Source: SAR116 cluster bacterium AG-447-C21
GTDB taxonomy: Bacteria > Pseudomonadota > Alphaproteobacteria > Thalassobaculales > Thalassobaculaceae
Direction: 5' to 3'
NCBI GenBank assembly: GCA_003212315.1
Contig: QCQB01000002.1
Span: 62,001-126,000 of the forward strand
DNA length: 64,000 nt
Below the pieces are notes generated by a model. The model was given only the letters and a program-made list of their open reading frames with translations. It was not told the DNA's origin and did no database searches. This document shows positions 16,934 to 26,742 of the stretch, one piece after another; the stretch's first letter is position 1, and every line of letters begins with the position of its first letter. A program made the position numbers and the translations under genes.

Positions 16934-18016
16934 TTATACACGGTCATTACTTCCTCTTATCATATCTAAGATAAAATCAGTAACCTGCTCCGTTGTGGCC
17001 GCCCCGCCTAAATCCTGGGGTAGGCAGGTTCCGTCTAAAGTACATTTTTCTATCGCATTCATTAATATTTGGGCAGCACTCGCTTCTCCTAGATGGTTTA
17101 ACATCATTACCGCAGACCAAAAGGCACCGATGGGGTTGGCTATATCTTTCCCCATTATGTCAAAGGCAGATCCATGAATAGGCTCAAACATAGAGGGGAA
17201 TTCGCCTTCTGGATTTAAATTCGCAGTTGGAGCAATTCCCATACTACCGCTGAGAGCGGCAGCCAAGTCGCTGAGGATATCCGCATGGAGATTAGTAGCA
17301 ACCACCACATCGATAGACTTAGGGTCTAGAACCATACGAGTTGTCATCGCATCTACTAGCATTTTATCAATAGTCAAATCTGAATATTTACTGCAAAGTT
17401 GATCGAAAATATCATCCCACATCACCATTCCATGCCTTTGTGCATTGGATTTAGTTACAAAAGTCAATTTTTTTTGTGGCCTCGAGCGCGCTAAATCTAG
17501 GGCAAATCTCTGTATTCGTTCAACACCTGAACGCGTAAAAACTGAAACGTCCAGACCAACCTCACTTGCATGCCCCGAATGCACTCGGCCTCCTGCTCCC
17601 GCATATTCACCTTCCGTATTTTCTCGGATTATGACCCAATCAATGCTATCAGCAGCACCGTCGCGCAGAGGGCTTTGTACTCCAGGGAGTAAAATGGAAG
17701 GCCGCACATTTGCATATTGATCAAACGACTGGCAAATCGCTAATCTTAAACCCCAGAGGGATATATGATCAGGGACACGCGGATCGCCAGCGGAGCCGAA
17801 GTAAATCGCATCAAACTTCTTCAACTGCTCTAATCCATCGTCCGGCATCATTTTGCCATGTTCTAGATAGAAATCCGTGCCCCACGGGAAGTGTGTAATC
17901 GATAAATTGAACCCCCCGATATGTTTTACGAGTGAATCCAAAACCCTAATACCAGCGTCTATCACTTCCGATCCTATACCATCCCCTGGGATGGCCGCTA
18001 TTCTATATTCCCGCAT
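16934..18016 (-). CDS. Isocitrate/isopropylmalate dehydrogenase family protein, tartrate/D-malate dehydrogenase type
   Basis: 360 residues. The start AAIPGDGIGSEV, the central IIRENTEGEYAG with the catalytic tyrosine and the metal-site LHADILSDLAAALSG are typical of beta-decarboxylating dehydrogenases; PVHGSA-type binding is EPIHGSAFDIMGK. The insertion around WGTDFYLEHGKMMPDDG and GDPRVPDHISLWGLRL marks the TtuC/DmlA (tartrate or D-malate) branch rather than LeuB. It would oxidise a 2-hydroxy dicarboxylate with NAD(P)+ and a divalent metal. A second copy lies at 62.2-63.3 kb. It stands between the Usp and soeA genes. Confidence 0.85.
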   Translation of the reverse strand: MREYRIAAIPGDGIGSEVIDAGIRVLDSLVKHIGGFNLSITHFPWGTDFYLEHGKMMPDDGLEQLKKFDAIYFGSAGDPRVPDHISLWGLRLAICQSFDQYANVRPSILLPGVQSPLRDGAADSIDWVIIRENTEGEYAGAGGRVHSGHASEVGLDVSVFTRSGVERIQRFALDLARSRPQKKLTFVTKSNAQRHGMVMWDDIFDQLCSKYSDLTIDKMLVDAMTTRMVLDPKSIDVVVATNLHADILSDLAAALSGSMGIAPTANLNPEGEFPSMFEPIHGSAFDIMGKDIANPIGAFWSAVMMLNHLGEASAAQILMNAIEKCTLDGTCLPQDLGGAATTEQVTDFILDMIRGSNDRV

Positions 18017-18363
18017 ATTTTTAGCGTCCTGATTGAATTAGGTTAAAATTACTTCGCAGCTAACATTTAATAGTCTCTAAATTTTTCTGTTAAACGCAAT
18101 TAGCTTTCCTAAAACTATCATAAAATTAGATCCTCAATGATCACAAACTATTTTTGATTTTTGCGACTTTTTACACCTTCTTTGTCGTTCTACGATGATT
18201 GATTTTTATTTTTTCATCTTTCGTGTTTTCTAGACCATTAAATGACGCTATTGTAGACAGTATTGAATGAACTAAAGGTGGTTGGATTGGGCGCTACATT
18301 ATAATAAATGACGATGCCAGCGACATACTTCATCTTGATTCAAAAAAACTAGGGGGAATATAA
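18017..18363. other. Intergenic region upstream of soeA
   Basis: 347 nt between divergent genes with no credible coding sequence. It is very AT-rich with several T runs (18150-18230). A perfect TATAAT lies at 18300-18305, 59 nt before the soeA start, but no good -35 hexamer is found at 16-18 nt, so activation by a regulator is possible. GGGGG at 18352-18356 is the soeA ribosome site. Confidence 0.4.
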
Positions 18364-21240
18364 ATGAGCGTTAATCCGTTTGAAACGGTTGTAGATATTG
18401 TTGACACTTCTCCCAAGATTTCCGATGAGGTAAAATTAACTACTTGTTATATGTGTGCGTGCCGGTGCGGTATTAAGGTTCATCTTAAGGATAACAAAGT
18501 TAGATATATCGAGGGGAATCGTGATCATCCAGTCAATAAAGGCGTCTTGTGTGCCAAAGGATCTGCAGGAATAATGCAGCACTATTCCCCCGCACGGCTC
18601 ACAAAACCTCTTAAAAGAGTAGGAGAGCGAGGGTCGGGGGAGTTCAAAGAGATTGAATGGGAGGAAGCACTAGGAATCGCCACGCAATGGCTATCAAAAA
18701 TCAGAGATAATGATCCTAGAAAGCTTGCCTTCTTTACTGGTCGTGACCAAAGCCAAGGATTGACTGGGTTCTGGGCAAGCCAGTTCGGAACTCCTAATCA
18801 TGCTGCCCATGGAGGTTTTTGCTCAGTAAATATGGCCGCGGCTGGACTCTATACGATAGGTGGGTCATTTTGGGAATTTGGAGAGCCTGACTGGGAACAT
18901 ACTAAATATTTTTTAATGTTTGGTGTTGCTGAGGACCATGATTCTAACCCTATCAAAACTGGACTTGGAAAGCTCAAAACTAGGGGAGCTAAGTTTGTTT
19001 CAATAAATCCTGTGAAAACTGGATATTCAGCTATAGCGGATGAATGGGTTGGCATTAAACCCGGCACTGATGGACTTTTCATTTTAGCGATTGTTCACCA
19101 ACTTCTGAAATCAAATCAAATTGATCTGGATTACCTAGTCAGATATACCAACGCTCCTTGGCTTGTTATACAGGACAAGGGCTCAGAAGATCACGGCTTA
19201 TTTGCGCGTGATGAGGATGGTAGCCCCCTTTGCTGGAATAAGGCAACCAACACCTTGGCACCCGCTCTAGCTACAGATATCTCACCAGCGATTGCGGGAT
19301 CATTTACGCTACCAGATGGACGACTAGCTGTTCCATCCTTTCAATTGTTGGCAGAACGGTATCTCTCAGAAGATTACAGCCCCGAAACAGCCGAGAAACA
19401 ATGTGGCATTGAAGCAAATACTATCAAACGTATCGCTGCTGAAATCGGACGAGTGGCATTTGAGGACACTATTGAGCTTGACGTGACCTGGACCGATTGG
19501 GCCGGTCGAAAACATGACAAAATGATTGGCCGACCAGTTGCTATGCATGCAATGAGAGGAATTTCGGCACATTCAAATGGGTTTCATACCTGCAGAGCCT
19601 TGCATGTTTTGCAAATCTTAATAGGGAGTATCGATGCTCCAGGTGGCTTTAGATACAAACCACCGTTCCCAAAACCAGCGCCGCCTCCTCTAAAACCAGC
19701 AGGAAAAGTAGATCAAGTCAGTCCTAACACTCCAATGCCTGGACCTCCACTCGGCTTCCCAACCGGACCAGAAGATCTTTTGGTAGAACCAAATGGTCAA
19801 CCGAGAAGGATTGATAAAGCATTCTCTTGGGAAGCCCCTTTGTCTGCTCATGGCGTTATGCATATGGTCCTAAACAACGCTTGGAAAGGTGACCCTTATC
19901 CCATCGACACACTTTTTATGTATATGGCGAATATGGGTTGGAATTCTTCCATGAATATTCCCGATACCATCAAAATGATGACAGATAAAGACGAGGTTAC
20001 TGGCGATTATAAAATCCCAAATATAATTTATTCCGATGCTTTTTACTCGGAGACAATTCCATATGCAGACCTAATCCTTCCAGATACTACTTATTTGGAA
20101 AGATGGGATTGTATTTCGCTATTAGATAGACCCATCTGCGATGCAGATGGAGTAGCTGACTCAATAAGACAACCTGTTGTAAAACCTGATCGAGATGTTC
20201 GACCTTTTCAAGATGTGCTTATTGAACTTGGGGCGCGGCTCGGTCTACCGGCATTTACAACAGAAAAAGGCTCCCCAAAATACCCCGGAGGCTACCCAGA
20301 CTACATTGTAAATCATGAAAGGGGACCAGGTATAGGGCCGTTGGCAGGGTTTCGTGGCGCCGATGGTTTATCGGAAGGTAAGGGAGAGATTAATCCAAAA
20401 CAGCTTGATCAGTATGTTGAAAATGGATGCTTTTGGCGACATGAGTTCAGCCCAACAGAACGCTATTTTAAGCATTCAAATAAAGCCTACTTAGAAAAAG
20501 CCGTCGACCTTGGTTTAATTGGCGCACCAAATCAGATTATTCTTCAACTCTATGTAGAGCCGTTACAAAAATTCAGGCTTGCTGCAGAGGGACATGGTGA
20601 CATCCAGCCGCCAGATGAACACCGCGATCGAATTAAAACCTATTTTGATCCACTCCCCATTTATTATACACCATTTGAAGAGGCCATCTCAGATACTAAT
20701 ACTTTTCCCATGCACGCTTTAACACAGAGGCCCATGGCGATGTATCACTCTTGGGGCTCTCAAAATGCATGGCTGAGGCAAATCCATGGATTCAATAAAC
20801 TTTATATGAGCAGAACACGTGCAAAAAAGATGGAAATAAATAATGATGATTGGGTCTATGTCTCATCACCGCAGGGGAAATTAAAAGCTCAAGTACAGCT
20901 GATGGAAGGTGTTAACGAGGATACCGTGTGGACTTGGAATGCAATAGGAAAGAGACGCGGTGCATGGAACTTATCGCCTGATGCACCCGAAGGAACCAAG
21001 GGTTTTCTTCTCAATCATATCATCTCTCAGTTATTACCGGAACAAGGCAGTGGTTACAGATACGCAAATTCCGACCCTATCACAGGTCAAGCCGCATGGT
21101 TCGATCTTCGAGTAAAAATAGAAAAAGCCGGTCCAAATAAGCCTGGAGAACTAACCGAACCGCAATTCGAAACTATGAAAGTTTCTTCCACAGTACCACG
21201 CGGTAATCCTACATCAAGATATGGTGAGAAGGATAAATAA
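18364..21240 (+). CDS. soeA: Molybdopterin oxidoreductase, probable sulfite dehydrogenase catalytic subunit
   Basis: 958 residues of the DMSO reductase family. The N-terminal [4Fe-4S] site is C28-x2-C31-x3-C35 and C63. A molybdenum-ligand cysteine is likely C153 in GGFCSVNMAAAG. There is no twin-arginine signal, so the enzyme should stay in the cytoplasm, which separates SoeA from periplasmic polysulfide or thiosulfate reductases. Subunits for iron-sulfur transfer and membrane anchoring follow directly, as in SoeABC, which oxidises sulfite to sulfate and reduces quinone. A TauE-type exporter and rhodanese gene nearby support a sulfur role. Other CISM oxidoreductases remain possible. Confidence 0.78.
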   Translation: MSVNPFETVVDIVDTSPKISDEVKLTTCYMCACRCGIKVHLKDNKVRYIEGNRDHPVNKGVLCAKGSAGIMQHYSPARLTKPLKRVGERGSGEFKEIEWEEALGIATQWLSKIRDNDPRKLAFFTGRDQSQGLTGFWASQFGTPNHAAHGGFCSVNMAAAGLYTIGGSFWEFGEPDWEHTKYFLMFGVAEDHDSNPIKTGLGKLKTRGAKFVSINPVKTGYSAIADEWVGIKPGTDGLFILAIVHQLLKSNQIDLDYLVRYTNAPWLVIQDKGSEDHGLFARDEDGSPLCWNKATNTLAPALATDISPAIAGSFTLPDGRLAVPSFQLLAERYLSEDYSPETAEKQCGIEANTIKRIAAEIGRVAFEDTIELDVTWTDWAGRKHDKMIGRPVAMHAMRGISAHSNGFHTCRALHVLQILIGSIDAPGGFRYKPPFPKPAPPPLKPAGKVDQVSPNTPMPGPPLGFPTGPEDLLVEPNGQPRRIDKAFSWEAPLSAHGVMHMVLNNAWKGDPYPIDTLFMYMANMGWNSSMNIPDTIKMMTDKDEVTGDYKIPNIIYSDAFYSETIPYADLILPDTTYLERWDCISLLDRPICDADGVADSIRQPVVKPDRDVRPFQDVLIELGARLGLPAFTTEKGSPKYPGGYPDYIVNHERGPGIGPLAGFRGADGLSEGKGEINPKQLDQYVENGCFWRHEFSPTERYFKHSNKAYLEKAVDLGLIGAPNQIILQLYVEPLQKFRLAAEGHGDIQPPDEHRDRIKTYFDPLPIYYTPFEEAISDTNTFPMHALTQRPMAMYHSWGSQNAWLRQIHGFNKLYMSRTRAKKMEINNDDWVYVSSPQGKLKAQVQLMEGVNEDTVWTWNAIGKRRGAWNLSPDAPEGTKGFLLNHIISQLLPEQGSGYRYANSDPITGQAAWFDLRVKIEKAGPNKPGELTEPQFETMKVSSTVPRGNPTSRYGEKDK

Positions 21241-21241
21241 T

Positions 21242-22039
21242 ATGACCAGTCTACCAAAACCATCTGATTCACCACAACTCGGCCTAGTGATAGATTTGGA
21301 TATCTGTGTTGGTTGTCACGCTTGCGCTGTAAACTGTAAGGAATGGAACTCTGGAGGACACTCTGCGCCAATGACGGACTGGAATGCGTATTCAGGAACA
21401 GAATCCCAAGATGGTGACGATGTGGGTGCATGGGGAGTTTGGTTCAATAGGGTCCATACCTACGAAGTCAATGAAGGTCCTCAAAGCAGAACCGTTCACT
21501 TCCCACGCTCCTGCCTACACTGCGAGGAACCAGCGTGCGTAACCGTTTGTCCAACTGGAGCCTCATATAAACGGGAAGAAGACGGTATCGTTTTGGTAAA
21601 CCCTGATACATGTATTGGTTGCAAGCTATGTTCTTGGGCTTGTCCTTATGGGGCCCGGGAATATGATCAGACCGACGGTGTTATGAAGAAATGTACTCTC
21701 TGTATAGATAAAATTTATAATGAAAACCTCGAAGAGGTGGATCGAGTACCCGCCTGTGTATCCACTTGCCCAGCTGGAGCACGGCATTTTGGTGATTTGA
21801 GCGATCCCGACTCCGATGTATCAATTTTAGTAAGTGACCGTCAAGGATACGATTTATTACCAGAACTAGGGTATAAACCAACCAATAAGTATCTACCTCC
21901 AAGACCGCGTCGTGATCACCTTTCAAAAGAGCAAGAACAAGTCTCAATTGTGGACATGGCAAACTCTGATGGATCTTATGAATCAAATGAAACTAATAAT
22001 CCATTGTTAAAATGGGTTGATGCAGTCCTCTCTCGATAA
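21242..22039 (+). CDS. soeB: 4Fe-4S dicluster electron-transfer subunit, probable SoeB
   Basis: 265 residues from the ATG at 21242, 1 nt after the soeA stop, with GAGAAGG upstream; the longer frame overlapping soeA is not used. Four cysteine groups for [4Fe-4S] clusters are visible: CVGCHACAVNC, CLHCEEPACVTVC, CIGCKLCSWACPYGA and CTLC with ACVSTCPAGA. It passes electrons from the molybdenum subunit to the membrane anchor. There is no signal peptide, in keeping with a cytoplasmic complex. Confidence 0.82.
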   Translation: MTSLPKPSDSPQLGLVIDLDICVGCHACAVNCKEWNSGGHSAPMTDWNAYSGTESQDGDDVGAWGVWFNRVHTYEVNEGPQSRTVHFPRSCLHCEEPACVTVCPTGASYKREEDGIVLVNPDTCIGCKLCSWACPYGAREYDQTDGVMKKCTLCIDKIYNENLEEVDRVPACVSTCPAGARHFGDLSDPDSDVSILVSDRQGYDLLPELGYKPTNKYLPPRPRRDHLSKEQEQVSIVDMANSDGSYESNETNNPLLKWVDAVLSR

Positions 22040-22049
22040 GGAAAATATA

Positions 22050-23000
22050 ATGCATCCAGCGTTTTCTGTAATATTTTTCACAAGTGCTTCGGGTGCCGGC
22101 TACGGTTTGCTTACATTTTTGGGCTTATTTGCAACCTTGGATTGGCTTCCGTTAAATGCACCCTTTAATCTGTCAGTAATAACCCTTGCTTTGGTTTTAA
22201 TAACGGCTGGATTATTATCCTCAACGGCGCATTTGGGACATCCAGAGCGTGCATGGAGAGCTTTATCACAATGGCGTTCCTCGTGGCTATCTCGTGAAGG
22301 TGTATTTGCGATTATAACCTACATTCCAGCTAGTATTTTTTGGTTGGCTGGAGGGTTTCCAAATCATATCGCTACCGATTGGGAATTTTGGGGACTCGCT
22401 GCGGGTTTGTGCAGTATAATAACTATATTTTGCACCGCACAAATATATGCCTCTCTAAAAACAATCCCTCAGTGGAACTCTGTATTCGTACCATTAGTTT
22501 ATCTTCTGATCGGACTTTTAGATGGAATATTAATCATCACTTTTTTTACTATTCTTTTCGACTTATTTGTTGCAAATCTCTCTTGGGTAATAATTGTAAT
22601 AACTAGCCTCGCTGGCGTTGTGAAATTAGCGTATTGGAGAGCGGCGGATAAACCTTCAGGACCGACCTCGGCTACAGCAACCGGATTGAGCGACGGATCG
22701 GAATCAGTTGCTCTACTTGACGCACCAACTACTTCAGAAAACTTTGTTATGAGGGAAATGGGGTTCCGGATCGCTCGAAAACATTCTCTAAAGTTACGTA
22801 AAATAACGTTTATCACACTCTTTTTTACACCAGCAACTGCCGCCACAGTCATATTATTTAGTCAGACTGAGGCGATAATTTTAATCTCCAGTCTGTTGGC
22901 CCTAGTCGCAGCTGGAATTGGGACAATAGTAGAGCGGTGGTTGTTCTTCGCAGAAGCCAAACATGTAGTTACATTATTTTATGGGACAAAATCTTTGTAA
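22050..23000 (+). CDS. soeC: DmsC-type membrane anchor subunit, probable SoeC
   Basis: 316 residues from the ATG at 22050 (AAGGA upstream), 10 nt after soeB. About eight membrane helices are visible. The block AHLGHPERAWRALSQWRSSW, between helices 2 and 3, is typical of DmsC/SoeC anchors and may lie near the quinone site. It anchors SoeAB on the cytoplasmic face and donates or receives electrons with the quinone pool. It ends 24 nt before the convergent MFS gene. Confidence 0.82.
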   Translation: MHPAFSVIFFTSASGAGYGLLTFLGLFATLDWLPLNAPFNLSVITLALVLITAGLLSSTAHLGHPERAWRALSQWRSSWLSREGVFAIITYIPASIFWLAGGFPNHIATDWEFWGLAAGLCSIITIFCTAQIYASLKTIPQWNSVFVPLVYLLIGLLDGILIITFFTILFDLFVANLSWVIIVITSLAGVVKLAYWRAADKPSGPTSATATGLSDGSESVALLDAPTTSENFVMREMGFRIARKHSLKLRKITFITLFFTPATAATVILFSQTEAIILISSLLALVAAGIGTIVERWLFFAEAKHVVTLFYGTKSL

Positions 23001-23024
23001 AGATTTTGGATAAACCACACAAGA

Positions 23025-24245
23025 TCACGTTCGTGGATCAAGTTCAACAGATGCTGGGGTAGTCCTGGATAGTAATATATATGGTCCTTGATCTGACATA
23101 TCTGGAGCAGGCCGACGTGTCATCCTGAATATTGCAAAGCAACCAGTTATAAAACAAATTACACCACTTAGAGAAAAGAATCCTGTATTGCCAAAATATT
23201 CCATGCAAATAGTTGTAATTAATGGGCCAATTGTTGCTCCCAATGCCATCGCCATGATTAAGCCCGCACTGGCCGGTACTAGGTCATCAGGATCTAGAAA
23301 ATCATTAGCATGTGCCACAGATAGTGGATAGATAGCAAAAGCTATCCCGCCGTATACTGTTATTAAACCTAATAAAACCCATAAGTTGAAACTAGAGATT
23401 AAAGTCATAATCAGACACAACCCACCTCCCAAAAATACAGCCGCGGTAATTATAGTCCGCCTGTCAAAAATATCTGACGCCCGGCCAACGATGTATTGAA
23501 CAATAAGACCACCAAAAATAATGACACTCATAAATAACGCTATTTCAGAAACTGAGAGACCAATATTTTCTAAATAAATAGGACTAAGACCAATTAGAAT
23601 TGAAACTAACGCACCACTGCCCATACTCCCCAATACTCCTAATGGAGAAACTTTAATCAATTCTTTGAGTTTTAATCGTGAAGGAACTACCTCTGCCACA
23701 GTTACCGAGCGTGATAAAACCAGTGGCAATAATGCCAACGAGAAACAAATGGATGCTATAGCAAATAATATAAAACTAGTGGGTTCTTCTAAATTCAATA
23801 ATTGCTGCCCCATACTCATCGATACAGATTGAATGATGGTATAGAGTGCTAAAAGTCGGCCACGTCCTTTATTCGAGACGGAGCCGTTTAGCCAACTCTC
23901 TACAACCATTAACAACCCAGCTACACACATCCCATGTACAATTCGAATACAAACCCAAAAAAGTAAGTCGATATAAAACACATAACCAATTACGCTCGCT
24001 GATAATAAAGAAGCGAAAGCGGCAAAGGCTCTTACATGGCCAACTCGTTCTATTATTTTACCAAAGAATATAGCTCCTAAAAGCTGTCCAAAAAAGTAAC
24101 CCGTTGTGACAAGTCCAATATCTGTTGTGTCGAAACCCTCAATACTCATTCTCAAAGCTAATAATGTGAAGCACAAGCCGTTCGCTGCCCAAACAAGCAT
24201 CACACTTATTAATAAATAAATGGTAGACGCGTTTAAACGTGACAT
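23025..24245 (-). CDS. MFS transporter (YcaD-like)
   Basis: 406 residues from the ATG at 24245; a TTG two codons upstream is less likely. Twelve hydrophobic segments with the motif FFGKIIERVGHVRAF after helix 2 and a long central loop (SVTVAEVVPSRLKLKEL). The second half carries GRASDIFDRRT, a second motif A. The arrangement resembles the YcaD group of permeases, which have no firm substrate. It converges with soeC but lacks sequence clues linking it to sulfur transport. Confidence 0.82.
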   Translation of the reverse strand: MSRLNASTIYLLISVMLVWAANGLCFTLLALRMSIEGFDTTDIGLVTTGYFFGQLLGAIFFGKIIERVGHVRAFAAFASLLSASVIGYVFYIDLLFWVCIRIVHGMCVAGLLMVVESWLNGSVSNKGRGRLLALYTIIQSVSMSMGQQLLNLEEPTSFILFAIASICFSLALLPLVLSRSVTVAEVVPSRLKLKELIKVSPLGVLGSMGSGALVSILIGLSPIYLENIGLSVSEIALFMSVIIFGGLIVQYIVGRASDIFDRRTIITAAVFLGGGLCLIMTLISSFNLWVLLGLITVYGGIAFAIYPLSVAHANDFLDPDDLVPASAGLIMAMALGATIGPLITTICMEYFGNTGFFSLSGVICFITGCFAIFRMTRRPAPDMSDQGPYILLSRTTPASVELDPRT

Positions 24246-24374
24246 TATCAACCCATCATCAAAAAGAAGCTGGTAATATCAGGGTTGCAAAAAGTTTAAT
24301 TGCCCAAACACGACAACAAAGACGTTTTTGAAATTACGGAAGATGTTTTAATAGAAAACTTTGATCTTTTCTGA

Positions 24375-25415
24375 TTATTCTTCCATGACTATTTTTCTGA
24401 AGTCATCTGGGGAGAAACAATTAGTATTCGTATTACTAGCATATCGAAAACTTGCTGAAACTGATTTGCCATTAAACTTCTCAAAGCTACTATTAGAAAC
24501 GTTCATAAACGGGGCTAGGATAGCATATCGATCGTCAAACTCAATTGTTGTTCGCGCGTCATCTTCTGAAATCATAACCTCATGAAGCTTTTCACCTGGG
24601 CGTATCCCAACTTCCCGATGTGCAAGTTCAGGCGCCATACAATTTGCCAATTCTGTAATTTTCATTGAAGGTATTTTAGGAACAAATATTTCACCACCTT
24701 CCATTCGATCAAAGCATGACAATACAAATGCAACCCCATGGTCCAGCGTTATCCAAAATCTGGTCATTCTAACATCCGTGATTGGAAGTTCCTTTACTCC
24801 ATCGGCAATTAATTTTTTAAACAACGGAACAACGCTACCGCGAGACCCTATCACGTTTCCATACCGAACCACGGAGAATATGGGCCCCGCCGCACCTGAT
24901 AGATTATTGCCTGCAACAAAAATTTTATCTGCGGCTAATTTTGTTGCTCCATATAGATTTATGGGATTACATGCTTTGTCTGTCGACAAGGCGATCACTT
25001 TTTTTACACCTGTGCGTATTGCAGCCATCACAACGTTTTCAGCACCATGAATATTAGTTTTTACGCACTCAAATGGATTATACTCTGCTGTTTGGACATG
25101 CTTCAAAGCCGCTGCATGAACAACATAATCGACGTCTCGCATTGCCAATTCTAAACGCTCAACATCTCGAACATCTCCAATAAAATAGCGAATGGGCAGA
25201 CCAGGGCCGGCTGGAAATTCTTGGCTCATTTCATATTGTTTCAACTCATCACGCGAGAAAACAATACATCGTCTAATTTTATACCTTTTTAATACCACTT
25301 TTATAAAAGATCTACCAAAGGAACCTGTCCCTCCAGTGACTAATATTGTCTTATCATTTAGATCTAAATGTGGGCCAAAAGGCTGCAAACTAGAAGTATT
25401 TGTTTCGATTTTCAT
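24375..25415 (-). CDS. pseB: UDP-GlcNAc 4,6-dehydratase (inverting), PseB-like
   Basis: 346 residues of extended SDR type. The NAD site is LVTGGTGSFGRSF (about 26-38), the catalytic YxxxK is in NLYGATK, and AEYNPFECVKTNIHGAENV is the PseB/FlaA1 block. It should convert UDP-GlcNAc to a 4-keto-6-deoxy-L-arabino sugar. The gene follows the pseC-like aminotransferase by 13 nt in one transcript. The remaining pseudaminic-acid genes (pseF, G, H, I) are not in the window, so the final sugar could differ. Confidence 0.85.
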   Translation of the reverse strand: MKIETNTSSLQPFGPHLDLNDKTILVTGGTGSFGRSFIKVVLKRYKIRRCIVFSRDELKQYEMSQEFPAGPGLPIRYFIGDVRDVERLELAMRDVDYVVHAAALKHVQTAEYNPFECVKTNIHGAENVVMAAIRTGVKKVIALSTDKACNPINLYGATKLAADKIFVAGNNLSGAAGPIFSVVRYGNVIGSRGSVVPLFKKLIADGVKELPITDVRMTRFWITLDHGVAFVLSCFDRMEGGEIFVPKIPSMKITELANCMAPELAHREVGIRPGEKLHEVMISEDDARTTIEFDDRYAILAPFMNVSNSSFEKFNGKSVSASFRYASNTNTNCFSPDDFRKIVMEE

Positions 25416-25428
25416 ACCCTATGATAAC

Positions 25429-26694
25429 CTAGTTCGCTTTTGCATCAAAACTAGTATTATCCTCAAATGTGAGGCCTAGAATTTTTGCCAAGGATTCCAT
25501 CACAAAATCTACATCTTCGGTTTCCATTGCTGGCCATAAAGGTAAACTCAAACATTTCGAATAATAAGCTGATGCTCCTGGTAGCTCTAATATTCCATAC
25601 CTGTCTCTATAATATGGCTGTTGGTGAACAGGGATATAATGCACTTGGGTTCCTATACCTAATAAGCGCAACTTATTGATAACTTCAGTTCTGGATACAC
25701 AAAGTGCGTCAAAATCTATTAGCGCAACAGATAAATGCCACGCCGGAGTGCAATTGCGAACCAATTTAAGAGGCTGAACATATTTACCGAGGCATTTCAA
25801 ATAACTTTCGTAACGTTGTCTTAACGAATTTCTTCTCTCTATAAAATATTTAAGTTTTTTCAGTTGGCTTATCCCCAACGCACAATGAATATCTGAGAGA
25901 CGATAATTAAAACCTAATTCTCGCATTTCATAATACCATGGTTGTTTAAAATTATTTTTTTCGTCCAAATTTATTAACTCATTATTTCCTGAATCTTTAT
26001 CTCGGACAATTCCATGGCTACGAAGTTTTTTCAGCCTTAAGGCCAAATTTTCGTCGTTTGTTGTAATAATTCCACCTTCACCCGTTGTAATTGCTTTAAC
26101 AGCGTGCGTTGAGAACATTGTTGCTTTACTTAGAGAGCATGAACCCACTCGAAATTTCTGCCCTGATCTACTTAATCGAAAAGCACCTAAAGAATGACAG
26201 GCATCTTCGAATACGATAATTTTATCAATTTCGTTACAGAAACTACTTAAGTCGACACATTGACCATTCAAATGAACAGGACAAATAGCTTTTACTTTTT
26301 TGTTAGTTGAACGGTTAATGGCATCTTTAAAATGCGACGCATTCATTAATCCAGTATCTGGATCAACATCTGAAAAAATTACTTCGGCGCCAGAATGACG
26401 AACAGCATTTGCTGTCGCCAAAAACGTCATGGATGGTATTATTACTGAGTCACCCTGACCAATATTATTTGCTATATATAGTAAATGAAGCGCCGCAGTG
26501 CCACTGGAGCATGCAATTGCGTAGTCGGCATCCACGTCCCTTGCAAATCTTTTCTCAAATTCCTCAATCTTCGGGCCGGTCGTCAACCAATCGCTTCGTA
26601 ACGTTCGGACTACCGCCTCGATATCGTCTTCATCTATAACTTGGCGACTATATGGTAGGAACTTTGTTTTCAAGCTGGAGGGTTCCCAGTTCAA
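25429..26694 (-). CDS. pseC: DegT/DnrJ/EryC1-type sugar aminotransferase, PseC-like
   Basis: About 421 residues. No ATG is available near the start: a stop codon lies just upstream of the TTG at 26694, so that TTG, or another at 26673 just before KTKFLPYSRQ, must serve. The PLP lysine is in MFSTHAVKAITTGEGG, and FEDACHSLGA carries the PLP aspartate. It would aminate the 4-keto product of PseB using glutamate. It is upstream of pseB in a two-gene unit. PseC identity is inferred from pairing with pseB. Confidence 0.82.
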   Translation of the reverse strand: MNWEPSSLKTKFLPYSRQVIDEDDIEAVVRTLRSDWLTTGPKIEEFEKRFARDVDADYAIACSSGTAALHLLYIANNIGQGDSVIIPSMTFLATANAVRHSGAEVIFSDVDPDTGLMNASHFKDAINRSTNKKVKAICPVHLNGQCVDLSSFCNEIDKIIVFEDACHSLGAFRLSRSGQKFRVGSCSLSKATMFSTHAVKAITTGEGGIITTNDENLALRLKKLRSHGIVRDKDSGNNELINLDEKNNFKQPWYYEMRELGFNYRLSDIHCALGISQLKKLKYFIERRNSLRQRYESYLKCLGKYVQPLKLVRNCTPAWHLSVALIDFDALCVSRTEVINKLRLLGIGTQVHYIPVHQQPYYRDRYGILELPGASAYYSKCLSLPLWPAMETEDVDFVMESLAKILGLTFEDNTSFDAKAN

Positions 26695-26742
26695 TTTTTA
26701 GTCTTCTAACCTTAATGATATAATCAATGGTTTCAAGACAGC

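Noticed and set aside
21221-22050. Overlapping longer starts for soeB (21221) and soeC (22017)
   Set aside because: Both would overlap the previous gene and lack family sequence; ATGs at 21242 and 22050 have ribosome sites and normal family N-termini.
18364-23000. Formate dehydrogenase or polysulfide reductase reading of the molybdenum complex
   Set aside because: No Tat signal, a DmsC-type rather than NrfD- or cytochrome b-type anchor and the sulfur neighbours favour SoeABC; not fully excluded.
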